Shown: positions 25,901-37,909 of the stretch, piece by piece | Numbering within the stretch: the stretch's first letter is position 1 | Layout: each line of letters begins with the position of its first letter | Origin: Conoideocrella luteorostrata | Taxonomy: Eukaryota > Ascomycota > Sordariomycetes > Hypocreales > Clavicipitaceae | Reading direction: 5' to 3' | DNA: 64,000 bases | Assembly (NCBI GenBank): GCA_032433595.1 | Contig: JASWJB010000186.1 | Location: 23,683 to 87,682, forward strand | Notes under the pieces: generated by a model | Database searches by the model: none | What the model was told of the DNA's origin: nothing | Seen by the model: only the letters and a program-made list of their open reading frames with translations | Program-made: the position numbers and the translations under genes

Positions 25901-26309
25901 CAACCATGCGCCGTCAGTCATTTCTCTCGACCAAATAGATATCATTCTCAAGGCCGTGGAGGATCTGCAAACAGTAGGCTCGAGGGTCTACGACGCTTGT
26001 GATACCTTTTTCGAGATGGTGCTCGCCTCTGGTCAAGGCTTGAAGGGATCGACACCGGCCGATCTCATGCAGAAGTCAACGGCATCACTGAGCGGAAGCA
26101 GCTATGTCATGAGCGGAAGCTCCATGCTCGCCAGCCATGTGCAGAAGTCCACAATCACAGGTGGTAAAATAGATCGTGGATGGGACTGGAGGAAGGGATG
26201 GAGAGCGTCAACGAAGGGCGAGGACGTGCTACGGAAGTTGCGACTGGGGCTGTCCAAGGATCTGGCAGCGTTATGGCTAGAAGATGCAGACGGAGTTGCG
26301 GTTTATTGA
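22952..26309 (+). CDS. NUP85: Nucleoporin Nup85, Y-complex subunit
   Basis: Exons 22952-25354 and 25413-26309 (58-bp intron, donor GTTGGT, GGCTAACC branch, TAG acceptor, phase 0) give 1099 residues. Residues 1-110 are Ser/Pro-rich and disordered. Residues about 120-205 are strongly acidic (EEDEDAEGE-type runs). From about 220 on the protein is an all-helical solenoid. The C-terminal third carries the family pattern: HFADILSKKSHRYGEALWYY, then AQLLGRMLSGYATLRKFYEIRD, then a hydrophobic helix with LLALLGEATVFI. Nup85 is part of the Y-shaped (Nup84/Nup107) scaffold of the nuclear pore, where it pairs with Seh1. The assignment is from pattern memory; Nup84/Nup107 itself is the main alternative, less likely because its C-terminal signature is not seen. 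The long acidic N-terminal extension is longer than in yeast Nup85 (744 residues). Confidence 0.85.
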
Positions 26310-27035
26310 TGATGGTTGGACGAGGCCTCCCTCATGGTTCATACAAATGGACTTGTACGCAGTAGACATGTTGGTGATTTAGCATAGGCGGCGGGACTGA
26401 CTGTAGGATATGAGGCCGTTTAGAAAGAAGGCCTTTTTTTCCATTATGTTTCTTAACAATGACTGCGCATCTGGCCATGAACAACAGGCTGCTGCGACCT
26501 TGGTGCTCCGTGCAAAGATGCGTGCTACGAAGCTGCTTATTTTGTGGCGTTCTCGGTGGTCGAGACACTGCATGTATTATGTACTTACTCCGCATGTCAG
26601 ATGTCAGAAGTAGGATGTACGGAGTACATAATACTTGATGGTATTATTATTAAAAAAAAAAAACAAAAAAAAACAGAAAGCCCAGCTGGCCGCTGAGAGC
26701 CTGGTCGGAGCCGGCACGGCATTGCGTGATCCACTCAATTCCACCTCAGCTAGACCACTCTGCTCCGTAGTCCACTCGTGCCAGCCTAGACCAATACCAC
26801 AACACCAATTGACCATGACCATTTCCCAAGAAAATTGCGTCTCCGCTCTTCGCACACCCCAGATCTGACTACTCTATTGCAGGTACGGTACGGAGTACAG
26901 TCAGACGGACACGGGCCGAGTCACTTGTACGCAGGACGATGTACCGTCTTTCAGCTGCGACTGCCGCTCCCATTTCTTTGACCCGCGGACACTTTTTTCT
27001 CTTCTATTGCTTTGCGTTGCTGCTGGGCACGAACA
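26310..27035. other. Intergenic region upstream of aconitase gene
   Basis: It holds an A-rich tract at about 26650-26680 and half-palindromes at about 26616-26625 and 26886-26897. No gene is seen. The last 150 bases form the aconitase gene leader. Confidence 0.55.
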
Positions 27036-29562
27036 ATGGCTTCAATTGAACTGGCGAGCCGACCGGGAGGCGCCATGACGGTATGAACTCGCAATTGGAC
27101 ACTCCTGGAGCTCAAATCTGGCAGATATACTAATTCCATCTTGTCTCCAGACTGTTCTGCGACGTGCAGCACGAGCCTCCGGCTCCGGAGCAGCATATGC
27201 ATTCCCACCATCGCCAGCAGCAGCAGCAGCATCATCACGACGGCACTTTTCCAGCGTCAAGTCCCTGCCACCTACCTACGAGAAGCTCTTCACCAAGTAC
27301 ACCGACGTGCGCAGGGTTCTTGGCCGCCAGCGCCTCACGCTCGCCGAGAAGATTCTCTACAGCCATCTGCACAATGTGGAAGAGTCCCTCCTCACAAACA
27401 CCTCCAATGGGCGCGATATCCGGGGCAAGGCCAACCTGCGGCTCAAGCCGGACCGTGTCAACATGCAGGACGCGTCTGCGCAGATGGCCCTCCTGCAGTT
27501 CATGTCGTGCAATCTCGCGCGGCCGGCCATCCCCGCCAGCATCCACTGCGACCACTTGATTGTAGGGTCCAAAGGCGCCGAGGACGACCTGTCGGCGGGC
27601 ATCGCTGCAAATAAAGAGGTCTTTGAGTTTTTGGAGTCCGCCGCCAGGAAGTTCGGCATGGACTTCTGGCCGCCTGGTGCGGGAATCATTCACCAGACCG
27701 TCGTGGAGAACTATGCTCTGCCGGGACTGATGATGCTGGGCACTGATAGCCATTCCCCCAACGCGGGCGGCTTGTGCACAGTGACGATTGGTGTGGGCGG
27801 TGCTGATGCCGTTGAGGCTCTTGTCGGCGCACCGTGGGAGCTCAAGGCCCCCAAGATTCTCGGCGTCGAGCTGACGGGCAAACTCGGTGGCTGGGCGTCC
27901 CCCAAGGATGTCATCCTAAGGCTGGCGGGTGAGCTCACAGTTCGCGGCGGCACGGGCTCCATCATTGAGTACTTTGGTGAAGGCGTCAATACGCTCAGCC
28001 TGACGGGTCAATGTACCATAACCAACATGGGCGCCGAGGTTGGCGCCACGACCAGCATCTTCCCGTACACGGAGGCTTCTGCGCGATACCTGCATGCGAC
28101 CCGTCGCGGCCAGGCGGTTGAGAACATCAAGGCGCTGCAGAGCTTCCCCGGCGAGGGGACCTCGGAAGACGCGCGCTTCCAGTTCAAGGCCGATGCCGGC
28201 GCCGAGTACGACCAGGTCATCAAGATCAACCTCTCGGAGCTGGAGCCTCACATCAACGGGCCCTTCACGCCTGATCTGGCCACGCCTCTCAGCCAGTTCA
28301 AGAGCGCGGTCAAGGACCAGCAGTGGCCGGAGAAGCTCTCGGCCGGCCTCATCGGCAGCTGCACCAACAGCTCCTACGAGGACATGACCCGCGTGGAGAG
28401 TCTCCTCAAGGAAGCCGCCGCCGCCGGCCTCAAGCCCGCCGCCGACTTTTACATCACCCCGGGCAGCGAGCAGATCCGCGCGACCCTCGAGCGCGACGGT
28501 ACTCTCTCGACGTTCGAGGACGCCGGAGGCATCCTGCTCTCCAACGCGTGCGGCCCCTGCATCGGCCAGTGGAAGCGCCAGGACGGCGTCGAGAAGGGCA
28601 CCTCCAACGCCATCCTGTCCTCCTACAACCGCAACTTCCGGGGCCGCAACGACGGCAACCCGGAGACCATGAACTTCCTGGCCTCGCCCGAAATCGTCAC
28701 CGCCATGGCCTTTGCCGGCTCCACGACCTTCAACCCCATGACCGACTCCCTCCAGACCCCCTCGGGCAAGGACTTTCGCTTCTCCCCCCCCCACGGCCTC
28801 GAGGGCCCCGAAACACCCTTCGAGTCCGGCGTGGCCTCTCTCAACGTGCTCTCCCAGCAGGCCGATCCGTCCGTCAGCGTCGCCATCTCCCCGTCCTCCG
28901 AACGCCTCGCCTTCCTCGAGCCCTTCTCGGCCTTCCCCGCCGCCGACCTCTCCAACCTGCGCGTCCTCGTCAAAGTCACCGGCAAGTGCACCACGGACAC
29001 CATCTCCGCCGCGGGCCCCTGGCTCAAATACAAGGGCCACCTGCCCAACATCTCCACAAACACCCTCAACACCGCCATCAACGCCGAGACGGGCGAAGTC
29101 AACGCGGCCTACGACCTCGACGGCTCCAAGCACACCATCCCCGAGCTAGGCCAGCTCTGGAAGACCCGCGGCCAGGAGTGGCTCGTCGTGGCCGAGCACA
29201 ACTACGGTGAAGGCTCCGCCAGGGAACACGCCGCCTTGCAGCCCAGATACCTCGGCGCACGCGTCGTCCTCACCAAGTCGTTTGCTCGTATCCACGAAAC
29301 GAACCTCAAGAAGCAGGGCGTCGTTCCTCTGACGTTCGCCAACGAGGCCGACTACGACAGGATCGCTGCAGGCGATGAAGTCTCCACCGTCGGCCTGTAC
29401 GACATGCTACAGAACCAGGGAAGAGGTGATGTTCAGCTCAAGGTGAAGAAGGCTGCTACTGGTGAGGAGATTCTCATCCCCACAAACCATGCCGTTACCA
29501 AGGACCAGGCTGGCTTTATCTTGGCTGGCAGTGCGTTGAATTTACTGTCCAAGGGTATTTAA
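27036..29562 (+). CDS. Mitochondrial aconitase family protein
   Basis: Exons 27036-27080 and 27151-29562 (70-bp intron, donor GTATGA, phase 0) give 818 residues. A second in-frame ATG at 27075 would give 805 and start the Arg/Ala-rich mitochondrial presequence at once (MTTVLRRAARAS...RRHFSS), so either start is possible. All three [4Fe-4S] cysteines are present: GSCTNSSYED, then ACGPCIGQW. GTDSHSPNAGG matches the active-site DSH block, and the C-terminal swivel domain carries YGEGSAREHAA. The family interconverts citrate, cis-aconitate and isocitrate in the TCA cycle. The CDHLIVGSKGAEDDL block fits the aconitase branch. Whether this is the main enzyme or the second fungal paralogue (Aco2/AcoB-type, linked to lysine synthesis) cannot be settled here. 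Third-position GC is very high from about 27300 to 29300, unlike the neighbours, which suggests strong expression. It also produces a false 405-codon antisense frame. Confidence 0.95.
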
Positions 29563-30209
29563 AAGCCGGAATAGAGATTGCTTGTCACCAAATACAATTT
29601 CAAAAATAAGGATGAGAAAGAAAGGAAAAAGGAACAAAAAAAGACAAACCGAAAAAAAAACAAAATAAAGATGAACAAACCAGCAAAGACAGACAATCAC
29701 TTTTCCCTCTCTGCTCATATTGCCTGAATCTTGTACTTGCGTCAACTATTTTTTGTGCGCAAGTTTGTCGGCGTCTGATTGGATGGGTGGGGAGCGGGGG
29801 TGGATTTAACTCGAAAATTTACGGAGTACATAGAATACTAAATTGATTGATCTAAATCTACAATGACCCGTCGTTCCAATATTCTGCTCGCTCCGTGTAT
29901 GATTTGTATTGTTTGCACCTTCATGCAATTATCCTGCATTGAGCTCCCTTGCCCCCATATTTTTACAGCGCTTCGACAGTGCTCCGCCAAAGATGCTTGC
30001 TCATGATTATAACCCATACATCAAATGGGTACATGAATCAAACGCCATATCTGTCAAAAATAATAATGGGTATATGAACCAAACACCACGTTTGTGAAAA
30101 AAAACAATGCCGTTTGAGGAACCCCCAACTCCATCTTGTTGACCCATTTTCACTGTAAGCCCAAAAGCACGAAATTGGCCTTCACAAAATGATAGTCCAC
30201 CCCATATCT
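29563..30209. other. Intergenic region between convergent genes
   Basis: 3' flanks with an A-rich stretch at 29600-29670 and one half-palindrome at about 29821. A 26-base phrase around 'tcaaatgggtacatgaatcaaac' at about 30020 recurs imperfectly near 30066. No gene is seen. Confidence 0.5.
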
Positions 30210-32177
30210 TTAATCCTGGTCCGCATTCTGTCCCTGTTCGAACAATTCCACTTCTCGCTCGCACATCTCAAGATAATGCTTTCTACGCTCTCTCTCCTTG
30301 TGACTCTGCCGACTTTCTCTATCCTGGTGGATCTGCTGCCTTTCTCTCTCCTGGTGGATTTGCTGCCTTTCTCTCTCCTGGCGGATCCGCCGCCTTTCTC
30401 TAGCCTGGTACCTCTGCCATCTTTCTCTCTCTTGGTGGTTCTGCCGAAGGATCTTGTACCCCCTAAACCATTCTGGGTTCTGCCGGACATGCTCTGGCAG
30501 TTCAGACTCGGAGACATGTCCAATGTCTAGCAGCCGAGAATATGTACGAGGTTGCGGATCTAAGCGTTTAGGTATTTCGCCGTTCCTGACAACTTCTCTG
30601 CGCATGGTTTGATCTCTTATTTTGTTTTTCTGTAGCCATCGTAGTCTTGCAGCCACTTTTCCAAACCAACATTTACGATTTCGGCGAGCCTGAATCTCAC
30701 GAGTTTTCCTTTCATACCAAACTCTGGATCCATTATGCATCTGATGAATGGCAGGATTAACGTGAATATACCGCCTCTCGTCTTTGCGTGGAGATATTGG
30801 CCTCTTAATAATCTTGGCACCTATAACCACCTCAGGTGGAGGCCGGACCGCCCCAGTTTGCTGATATATTGCTACATCGAATGCAGTGGAGTCAAACGGT
30901 GAAGCATTAAATTCCTTATTCCCTATTCCTATTTCGGGCGTAGGGGTCCTCTCCCCATTATTAAGGTTTTCTTGGCTGATACCACCGATGTACTCAGTAG
31001 ATTTTCGTTTTGCATAAAGATCATCAGCGATGTTTTCTGCGGCATTTTCATGATGGTTTTCAGTGATGCATTCCATCTCCGCACCCTCTTCCACCATAAC
31101 AGCTCTGCTGCTGCTCATAATATCACGAGCTTGTGGACAGCCATCAGTAGTTTCTGAATCATCTTGCTGAGCGACCACGAGTTCATGATTGATTTCTGAC
31201 GCGCTGGTGGTACTGTTATCCAGTATTTCGCAAATACGCATCGTAGACGGTAGCTCAGATGATGCTGCGGAGACGGATGGAGACAGCGATGCCTCTTTTC
31301 CGTACCTTTCTTCGTGCTCAGTTGCTACGTATATGGTTTCATTTGTGGCTGTATGTTCCGTGTCCTGATCAGGACTGCATTTTCCCTGATTTGTTGACGG
31401 GGAATCCACAAAAGGGTCCTCGTCAAACTGAGAATTCACCTTTGTTGATTTAGCATCACTTAAAGGAAACCTCCTCCGGCTCCTGGTTGGTGATCGCGTC
31501 GGGGTGCTATTCGGAGAAGGATTGTCTTGTGTTAAGTCAATAACAGCCCCAGCGTTGTAGCCTCTGAGACCAGTAGGCTTGGAAGCTGTGGGTACAGGCT
31601 GACTTCTCAGAACGTTCGAGGTCGGCGGATAACTCGTTGTCACCGGTAACGTGAGCTTGTCTATTGATTTCTGATGTGGCACTGGTGGCTGTTGGAGGAC
31701 TGGTCCACCCAATCCGAAAGCATAGATATCATTTGGGAAGCTAACCGCACCCGAGTTTTGCGACCCGTGCCCGGCCTGCAGTCCAGGCAGCTGGGTGGAC
31801 ATCTGGCTTGAACCTTGATGAAAGTTCTGCCCGGAACCTGAAGACCATGGCTGCCCTGAATTAGACGCATCTTGTCTTGTCCATTGTGACGAAGACGGCA
31901 CGCCGGGTTTTTCGTAATACGGGTACGAGGGGGGAGTGAGGCCATAATGATGGTATGCAGCAGGGCTCGCTGTTGCTGGCACATGAGAGTTCCAGGTCTC
32001 CATAGGAGGGAGCCGTGGTCGAGCCATTGATGAAGGACGACGCCTTGGAGTTTTCTTGGCCATGTACTTCTGGGACGTCTGTTTTGTCATAGAGCCTTCC
32101 GTGGCGTTATTGACCACCCATTTCTCTCCCAGCAAGGTCCCGGATGATACCGTTGCTGTTCTCCTTGGACTATCCAT
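30210..32177 (-). CDS. Disordered protein with SUMO-interaction-like motif and ERERQQIHQ repeats
   Basis: A single-exon frame of 655 codons. I do not recognise a named family. Residues 1-200 are Ser/Pro/Gln-rich. Near residue 217 the sequence AVIDLTQDN has the hydrophobic core followed by an acidic residue typical of a SUMO-interacting motif. Residues about 225-440 are acidic and low complexity. The region from about 455 on is basic and helical: RPISPRKDERRYIHVNP, then a tryptophan-containing stretch (CWFGKVAARLRWLQ). The last 85 residues hold imperfect repeats of RERQQIHQE, likely a charged single helix or coiled coil. No membrane segment or signal peptide is seen. A nuclear regulatory or scaffold role would fit the SIM and basic tail, but that is inference. 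The length of the frame and the consistent composition argue that it is a real gene. Confidence 0.75.
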   Translation of the reverse strand: MDSPRRTATVSSGTLLGEKWVVNNATEGSMTKQTSQKYMAKKTPRRRPSSMARPRLPPMETWNSHVPATASPAAYHHYGLTPPSYPYYEKPGVPSSSQWTRQDASNSGQPWSSGSGQNFHQGSSQMSTQLPGLQAGHGSQNSGAVSFPNDIYAFGLGGPVLQQPPVPHQKSIDKLTLPVTTSYPPTSNVLRSQPVPTASKPTGLRGYNAGAVIDLTQDNPSPNSTPTRSPTRSRRRFPLSDAKSTKVNSQFDEDPFVDSPSTNQGKCSPDQDTEHTATNETIYVATEHEERYGKEASLSPSVSAASSELPSTMRICEILDNSTTSASEINHELVVAQQDDSETTDGCPQARDIMSSSRAVMVEEGAEMECITENHHENAAENIADDLYAKRKSTEYIGGISQENLNNGERTPTPEIGIGNKEFNASPFDSTAFDVAIYQQTGAVRPPPEVVIGAKIIKRPISPRKDERRYIHVNPAIHQMHNGSRVWYERKTREIQARRNRKCWFGKVAARLRWLQKNKIRDQTMRREVVRNGEIPKRLDPQPRTYSRLLDIGHVSESELPEHVRQNPEWFRGYKILRQNHQERERWQRYQARERRRIRQERERQQIHQERERQQIHQDRESRQSHKERERRKHYLEMCEREVELFEQGQNADQD

Positions 32178-34547
32178 GCTACTGGCGCATGCTACTACAC
32201 AAGATGTTAATGCCTAGATCGTTGACCCGCAGCCCACATCGGCGAGGCCAAGTTTGATGCCCGCCGGCGAGAGAAGCTAGAAACAGAGCAACCAATGAGA
32301 GACATTAGTTTCAAGAAGTCTCGTATGTGTTCAGGGGTGGGAGGAGGGGGCAAGTTTTGCTGGAGCGAGCCTGCCCATGTTCATGTTAGAAGACTATAAG
32401 CTGAGTTGTAGTGAGAGACATAAGCGAGTAAGTGACAGGGTCGCGTCAGATCTTTTCAGTTATTATTTTGAACTTCAGGCTGGGAACACAACGGTTATGA
32501 GCCGTCTCGGGGGTGGGGGGCCTGCAGAAAGCTGCATGCTGTTTGCCACGGCCTTTGGTCTTTGATGCGTGGATTCCCGAGCAACAAGACTCCATGAAGT
32601 GACACGTGCTTGCTGTACATCTCCCTCGCGGCCCGGGAAATCACTAGAACGATGGCGAATACCAGGGAAATTGCAAGGAATGAGACGACGATTGACGGGA
32701 CGTCTTGCCAAGTGGCGGACGATCGATCAAATGGTTGAGCCCGGAGGAGACCAAAAACGCAGGCGGTTCCGTTCGGTCAGACCTTTTACCATGTGGCATC
32801 ATTCGCGACGAACAGAAGAGAGAATGAGAGTGACGTAAAGGGCCGTGGCGTAGACTTACTGACGAGGCGCGAGTGGTTATCGCGAATCACATCTGTTGAG
32901 GCTGAGGCGCATATGCAATTCAAGACAAGAGTTGGACAGACGAGAAAACTCGGGTGAAATGTGCGACACGAGCTGGGAAATTTTAATTCCGCCGTTGACG
33001 AGCAGAACCTGAGCTCCGGGGGGGGATCCCAACAGTGGCCGCGAGCCCGGCAAGGAAATGTTCAACGGCGGAAGAGCACGTATCGAGCAGGCAGAGAGCC
33101 GGCCAAGTCAACAGGCGGTTGCGTGATGCAGGGTGTTTGAAGAGAAGAGGGTGCAAGTTGCTTCGGCCGGCTTGACTGGCGGATAGAGAGAGTTGGCGTT
33201 TAGCGGGGGCGGCGGACGTAAGTAAACATGGCCTCTCTTGCTCTGGAGGTTGGTGGGGCCGGCAGGCAAGCTGAGACGGGCAGGCGAGCAGGCGGGCAGG
33301 CGGGCAGGCGGCGGGTGGGCAAGCTCGCAGCTAGACGGCAGGGCAAAAGAAGGACCCGAGGACCCAAGGAGGAAAGGAGGAAAGGACGAGAGGACGGCTT
33401 TGGACGGCCACCCAGCATCGAAACACCACCGGCTGACGGAGAGGTCGCCGGCCAGGATCTAAACGAGGTGTCTTTCTGGCATCTGGGGCATATGGGGGCA
33501 TCTGGTGTGTCATGTCAGTGCATTCGCCCGACTAGCGCCATTGTTTGATTTATATCGCCTTATCCCCTCCCTTCCTAGTGCGCTTGACGAGCCAGACGGA
33601 CCGAGCCAAAAATCAGGACACGACTAGAAGTGCGGAGCAGATCGATGGCTGTGCGTATTCAACCTAAAATATTGGAAAGACCGGAGACGAAACGCAGAGC
33701 TAGGTAAAAAACCATATCCTTAAGCAAGCAAGTAACTTGGCTACTCTATAACGGGGTCGTTACACCGATGATAGATTGAAGCATCGATGGCTGGCTTTGC
33801 CTGGTATGGCGGTGGAAATTGCCCACTTAATACCTGACACCCACTCACTACCTGAGATTAACGCAGGGGCTACTCGTGCCAGCTGGCCCTACTATTAGGC
33901 GCCGATTGCGATGACGATTAGCGCTTTGGCTTGCTAGCACGAGGCCCTTGTCGGTTCTGAACTTAAAGATTGGCCACTGACATTCTTGCCACTTGCCACC
34001 CGCCGCCGCCGGCTTGCTGTCTTGATCGCCTGAGAGAGACAGCGGCCTAGACAGGCAGGCAATAGTTGCTGAAGCACGTACTCCGTAGTTGGTGGTCGAA
34101 CCATCCAAGCTGCCAAGAATGCCAGTTACTCAAGATGCTGCTTTTGGAAAAAAAAAAAAAAAAAAAGCAGTACTGAGAATATGGCAGTATTTAATAATGA
34201 GAGTCGATTGTTGACTTTTTGAAAGTGTTGCAATTTCTTGTGCTGCTGCCGTGGTCCGTCGCCTGTTGCGACTGTCACCTACTAACTGCTTTCTTCGCCG
34301 TCATTTGTGGGGCTAGTCAAGGAGGGGCAAACTGAACACGACATCACTGTGCACCGCAAGGCTTCCTTCATGTGTGGCGCCATCATCCACACCTGAAGCT
34401 CTCGAAGCTACTCTTTGGCTCCTGCCATCGCATCCTCCTCCCCAACGTTGCGCGTTGATCCGCCCAAGGCATTTGCGTCAGCAGAGCCCAAGTGATAATC
34501 ATATTGTATTTTGTCGCTTGGTCCCTGCGACGTATTGGCTGGCTGCT
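32178..34547. other. 2.4 kb divergent intergenic region
   Basis: It lies between the promoters of the disordered-protein gene and the SCY1-like gene. It contains a GGCAGGCG tandem run at about 33265-33310, an A18-type run at about 34149-34166 and one half-palindrome at about 34078. Open frames over the GC-rich repeat (33228-33548) encode only Gly/Arg low complexity and are not convincing genes. Confidence 0.5.
33265..33312. repeat. GGCAGGCG short tandem repeat
   Basis: About five degenerate GGCAGGCG/AGCAGGCG octamers run consecutively. Seen directly. Confidence 0.75.
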
Positions 34548-37215
34548 ATGGACTTTCTCAAGAATGCCGTGGCATCTGCCATGGCATCTGGACCTCCCTT
34601 TCCCTACAACTTTGGGGACAAGGTCGACATCGATGAATCCGTCTTTACTCTACATAACGGCACAAGAAGGGTACGTACACCGCCTTTTCTGCGGTTGATG
34701 AATGCAAAGACTAACTTGTCCTCATAGGAAGATGGATCCAACTGTAGCATATTTTCTTTCGATATCACAACCGCCAAAGGTCGACTTCCTCTCGCCAGAA
34801 ATGCGCTTAAGAAACTACGGACGATGCGACATCCTGGTGTGATTAAAGTGCTGGATACCGTCGAAGTTTGTGCTGTACATGCCCCTCTCGTGTACGGCCA
34901 TGTAGCTAAACCGTTGAAACAGACCGAAACGTACATTTACATCGCGACGGAGCGCGTTGTGCCGCTGCGGTGGCATGTTCGACGAAAGAGCCTCGCCCCA
35001 GAGACGATAAAATGGGGGCTACATGGAATTGCAGTGCGAACTCTCCTACCGATAAATTTATAAACACCGCTTACTGACTGGGTGGTGCTAGAGGACCATC
35101 AAGTTCATCAATACTGATGCCTCTTCAATACATGGCAACCTCAAAGTAGGATCCGTTTACACTTCAGAGAGCGGCGAGTGGAAGCTAGGTGGGTTTGAAG
35201 TTCTAAGTAATGTTAAGAACGATGAAACTGCAATCTATGTAAGTAAATGACCCACGCTTAGCCCTAGGCTGGCGTGCCTGGAACTGATTGTTGTTCTTTA
35301 GACATATGGAAGCTTGGTACCAGATGCTGCACGCTACACGCCTCCGGAGATAGCACAAGGAGGATGGGAGGTAATTAAGAAAAATCCACACTCCGCCATG
35401 GACTCTTTCGATTTCGGCGTGTTGATTTTTGAAGTATTCAATGGCGACTACAATGGGAGCGACCAAGCTGGGCAGACCAAAAATGTCCCACCTAGCATGC
35501 AATCAAGCTACAAGCGACTATGTAACGCGAGCCCAAAGGCTCGAATTAGTGTGTCCGTGTTCCTCGACCAAGGTAACCGGTCTGGTTCATTCTTTGACAG
35601 CCCTTTGATCAAGTTGACGGAAGGGATCGATAATCTGGGAGTCAAGGCTCCCGCTGAACGAGAACAGTTCCTGGAGTATGCGAATTCTCTTTCCCTTGGG
35701 CCGTGACCGTCTTGCATGCTAACCTGCCCTGTGACAGTGATCTAGATCAACTTACGGATGACTTTCCTGAAGAATTCTTCAAAATGAAGATTCTGCCTGA
35801 GCTGATCAAGTCGGTAGAATTTGGTGGGGGAGGGCCGAAAGCACTCGCAGTTATTTTGAAGATTGCCGCCAAACTCTCCAATGATGACTTCGAGGCTAGA
35901 ATAATACCATTTATCGTGAAAATGTTTGGTAATCCCGACCGGGCAATACGGGTCTACCTGCTGGATAGTCTACCGTTGATGATTGACAGGCTGCCTCAAA
36001 AGATCGTAAATGACAAGCTGTTCCCCAATATTGTGAGTCTAAATTTGAGACTCAAAAAGGTACATTGGCTTCTCAATGCTGATAGCGTCTTAGGCTACTG
36101 GGTTCACAGACATGCAACCAGTCGTGCGTGAACAGACATTAAAGTCTGTTCTCCTTCTCATCACAAAACTGTCAGACCGCACCATTAACGGCGAGTTGCT
36201 CAGGCAGCTGGCCAAAACCGCCAATGACGAGCAACCCGGCATTCGGACCAACACTACTATTTGCCTTGGCAAGATCGCCAAGTATCTTGGGACATCGTCC
36301 CGGACAAAGGTGCTTATGGCTGCGTTTACTAGATCCCTCAGAGATCCGTTTGTACACGCACGTAACGCTGCTCTGATGGCTCTGGCTGCCACAAATGAGC
36401 ATTTCACAGAAGAGGACTGCGCCGCAAGGATTCTCCCTGTTGTCTGTCCTTTGTTAATTGACAAGGAGAAAATGATTCGAGATCAAGCCAGCCGCACCGT
36501 CGACTCGTATCTACAGAAAGTTCGCAAGGCCGCATCGGCAATGCCTGACACTGCTCTGCCTCCACAACAGGCAACGGATGGCCAACCAGCTAGAATGGGC
36601 ACTCCGCAACAGAGCGGTTCTGCTGGCTGGACTGGCTGGGCGATATCTTCATTTACGAACAAACTGTCAACTGCAGCTGGCGATATGAAAACTGCCAATG
36701 GCTCTGGCACCAGTACACCGAAACCTAGCCCTTCACCTGGACCAGAGGCTAGGAGATTACCAAATTCTTCAGCATCAGCCTTACATCGTCAGGCAGTCAG
36801 CTCGCCGCCACCTCATACCTCTGGCACATCGTCACCCAACGCGAGTGCTGTCGCCGAAGCATTCTTCCAAGACGACGGATTTGAAGATGGAGGTGATGCA
36901 TGGGGTGAGATGGATGATAATGATGACGTTATACAACCAGCCTCAATTTCTACAAACAAACCCCTGGCAAAACCCTCGCCGTTTGAGGATGATGACGAGC
37001 CGGACTTTGCAGGGTGGCTAGAAGCCCAAGCTCAGAAGAAAAAGCCCGGATCAAGTAAACCTCTACCTAAAGGACTATCAAAGTCTACAGCCGCAAAGAA
37101 GCCAGCAACCAAGCTAAGTGCTGCTAAATCAGGGGCAAAACCTGCTGTGGCCAAGAAAATTGATATCAAACCAAAAGAGACGGAAGACGATGACGGATGG
37201 GGCGATGGGTGGTAG
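34548..37215 (+). CDS. SCY1-like pseudokinase (Cex1/SCYL1 family)
   Basis: Seven exons (34548-34670, 34728-34865, 34923-35033, 35092-35238, 35302-35675, 35738-36032, 36094-37215) all join in phase to 769 residues, with introns of 57-63 bp. Residues 1-270 form a kinase-like domain that lacks catalytic residues: SIHGNLK replaces HRDLK (about 136-142) and GFEV replaces DFG. A block of HEAT-like helices follows (about 300-500), including DDFPEEFFKMKILPELIKS and IRTNTTICLGKIAKYLG. The tail is Ser/Pro-rich, then acidic with W motifs (DPxF-like and EPDFAGWLEAQAQKKK), ending DDGWGDGW. Yeast Cex1 takes part in tRNA export; mammalian SCYL1 acts in COPI traffic. Short tryptophan/acidic tail motifs are typical clathrin/AP-adaptor or COPI contact sites. 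This is a solid ortholog-type assignment. Confidence 0.95.
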
Positions 37216-37909
37216 ACACCATGACGCATACTGCGGTTACTTCATACCAAGAAAAAGACTTAATAATGAGATGGACCGCATAGGACGTCTTGTGTGGTGT
37301 GACTGAAATTACATAGAGATGGCGATAGAGCGAATTGTTGCGAAATTTGGGCCACTGGTGGACAGATTTCCAAAAATCTACATCTGATCTGGTGCACCGT
37401 GCAGAACGAAGTTGAATATTAGCCAGAGAGTCTGAAATGTTTACAAATACTGCTACCTACTAAGTACTGTCCGTACTTGTAGCGTAAGCGTTGCATAGTG
37501 TAGTTTAAGAGGTTGAAAATGCCAGTAGAATATCTAGTGCCAAACTTGCCATACTGTTTTAACGCTGGCATCTAGAACGTGATGTGCCAATCTCTGGAAA
37601 AAGATAACTTAAAACTGGGAACTTTTTGAAGTGAAATTTACTGCCAGTCTAAAAATCAAATTATCGCGGACAAACCAAGTCCTGCCAATAGCTATAACTA
37701 GTTATCGCTGCATCCCGATTAGGAATAAAGTGGACCTGATCGGGCGGTGAAGCTAGATAGGCTTAATGGTGGCAGAAAGTGTAGAGGCGCGGTCGCATTG
37801 GAAATTTTCCATTGGAGCCTCTTCACGTTTGCATTGATACTACCCCAACTTCCCTTCATCATACCTTCACAATACGCATAGTCTAATCTGTGCACCGAAG
37901 AACTACAAA
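37216..37909. other. Intergenic region upstream of UPF0390 gene
   Basis: Nothing recognisable apart from the promoter of the small basic protein. No CGGAGTA element is seen here. Confidence 0.5.

Noticed and set aside
27916..29133. 405-codon minus-strand open frame
   Set aside because: It is antisense to the aconitase exon, and its Gly/Ala/Arg/Val-rich sequence is a by-product of GC-rich third positions.
28323..29210. 295-codon plus-strand frame
   Set aside because: Out-of-frame shadow of aconitase, rich in Arg/Pro/His.
33228..33548. 106-codon Gly/Arg-rich frame
   Set aside because: Created by a GGCAGGCG tandem repeat, with no domain.
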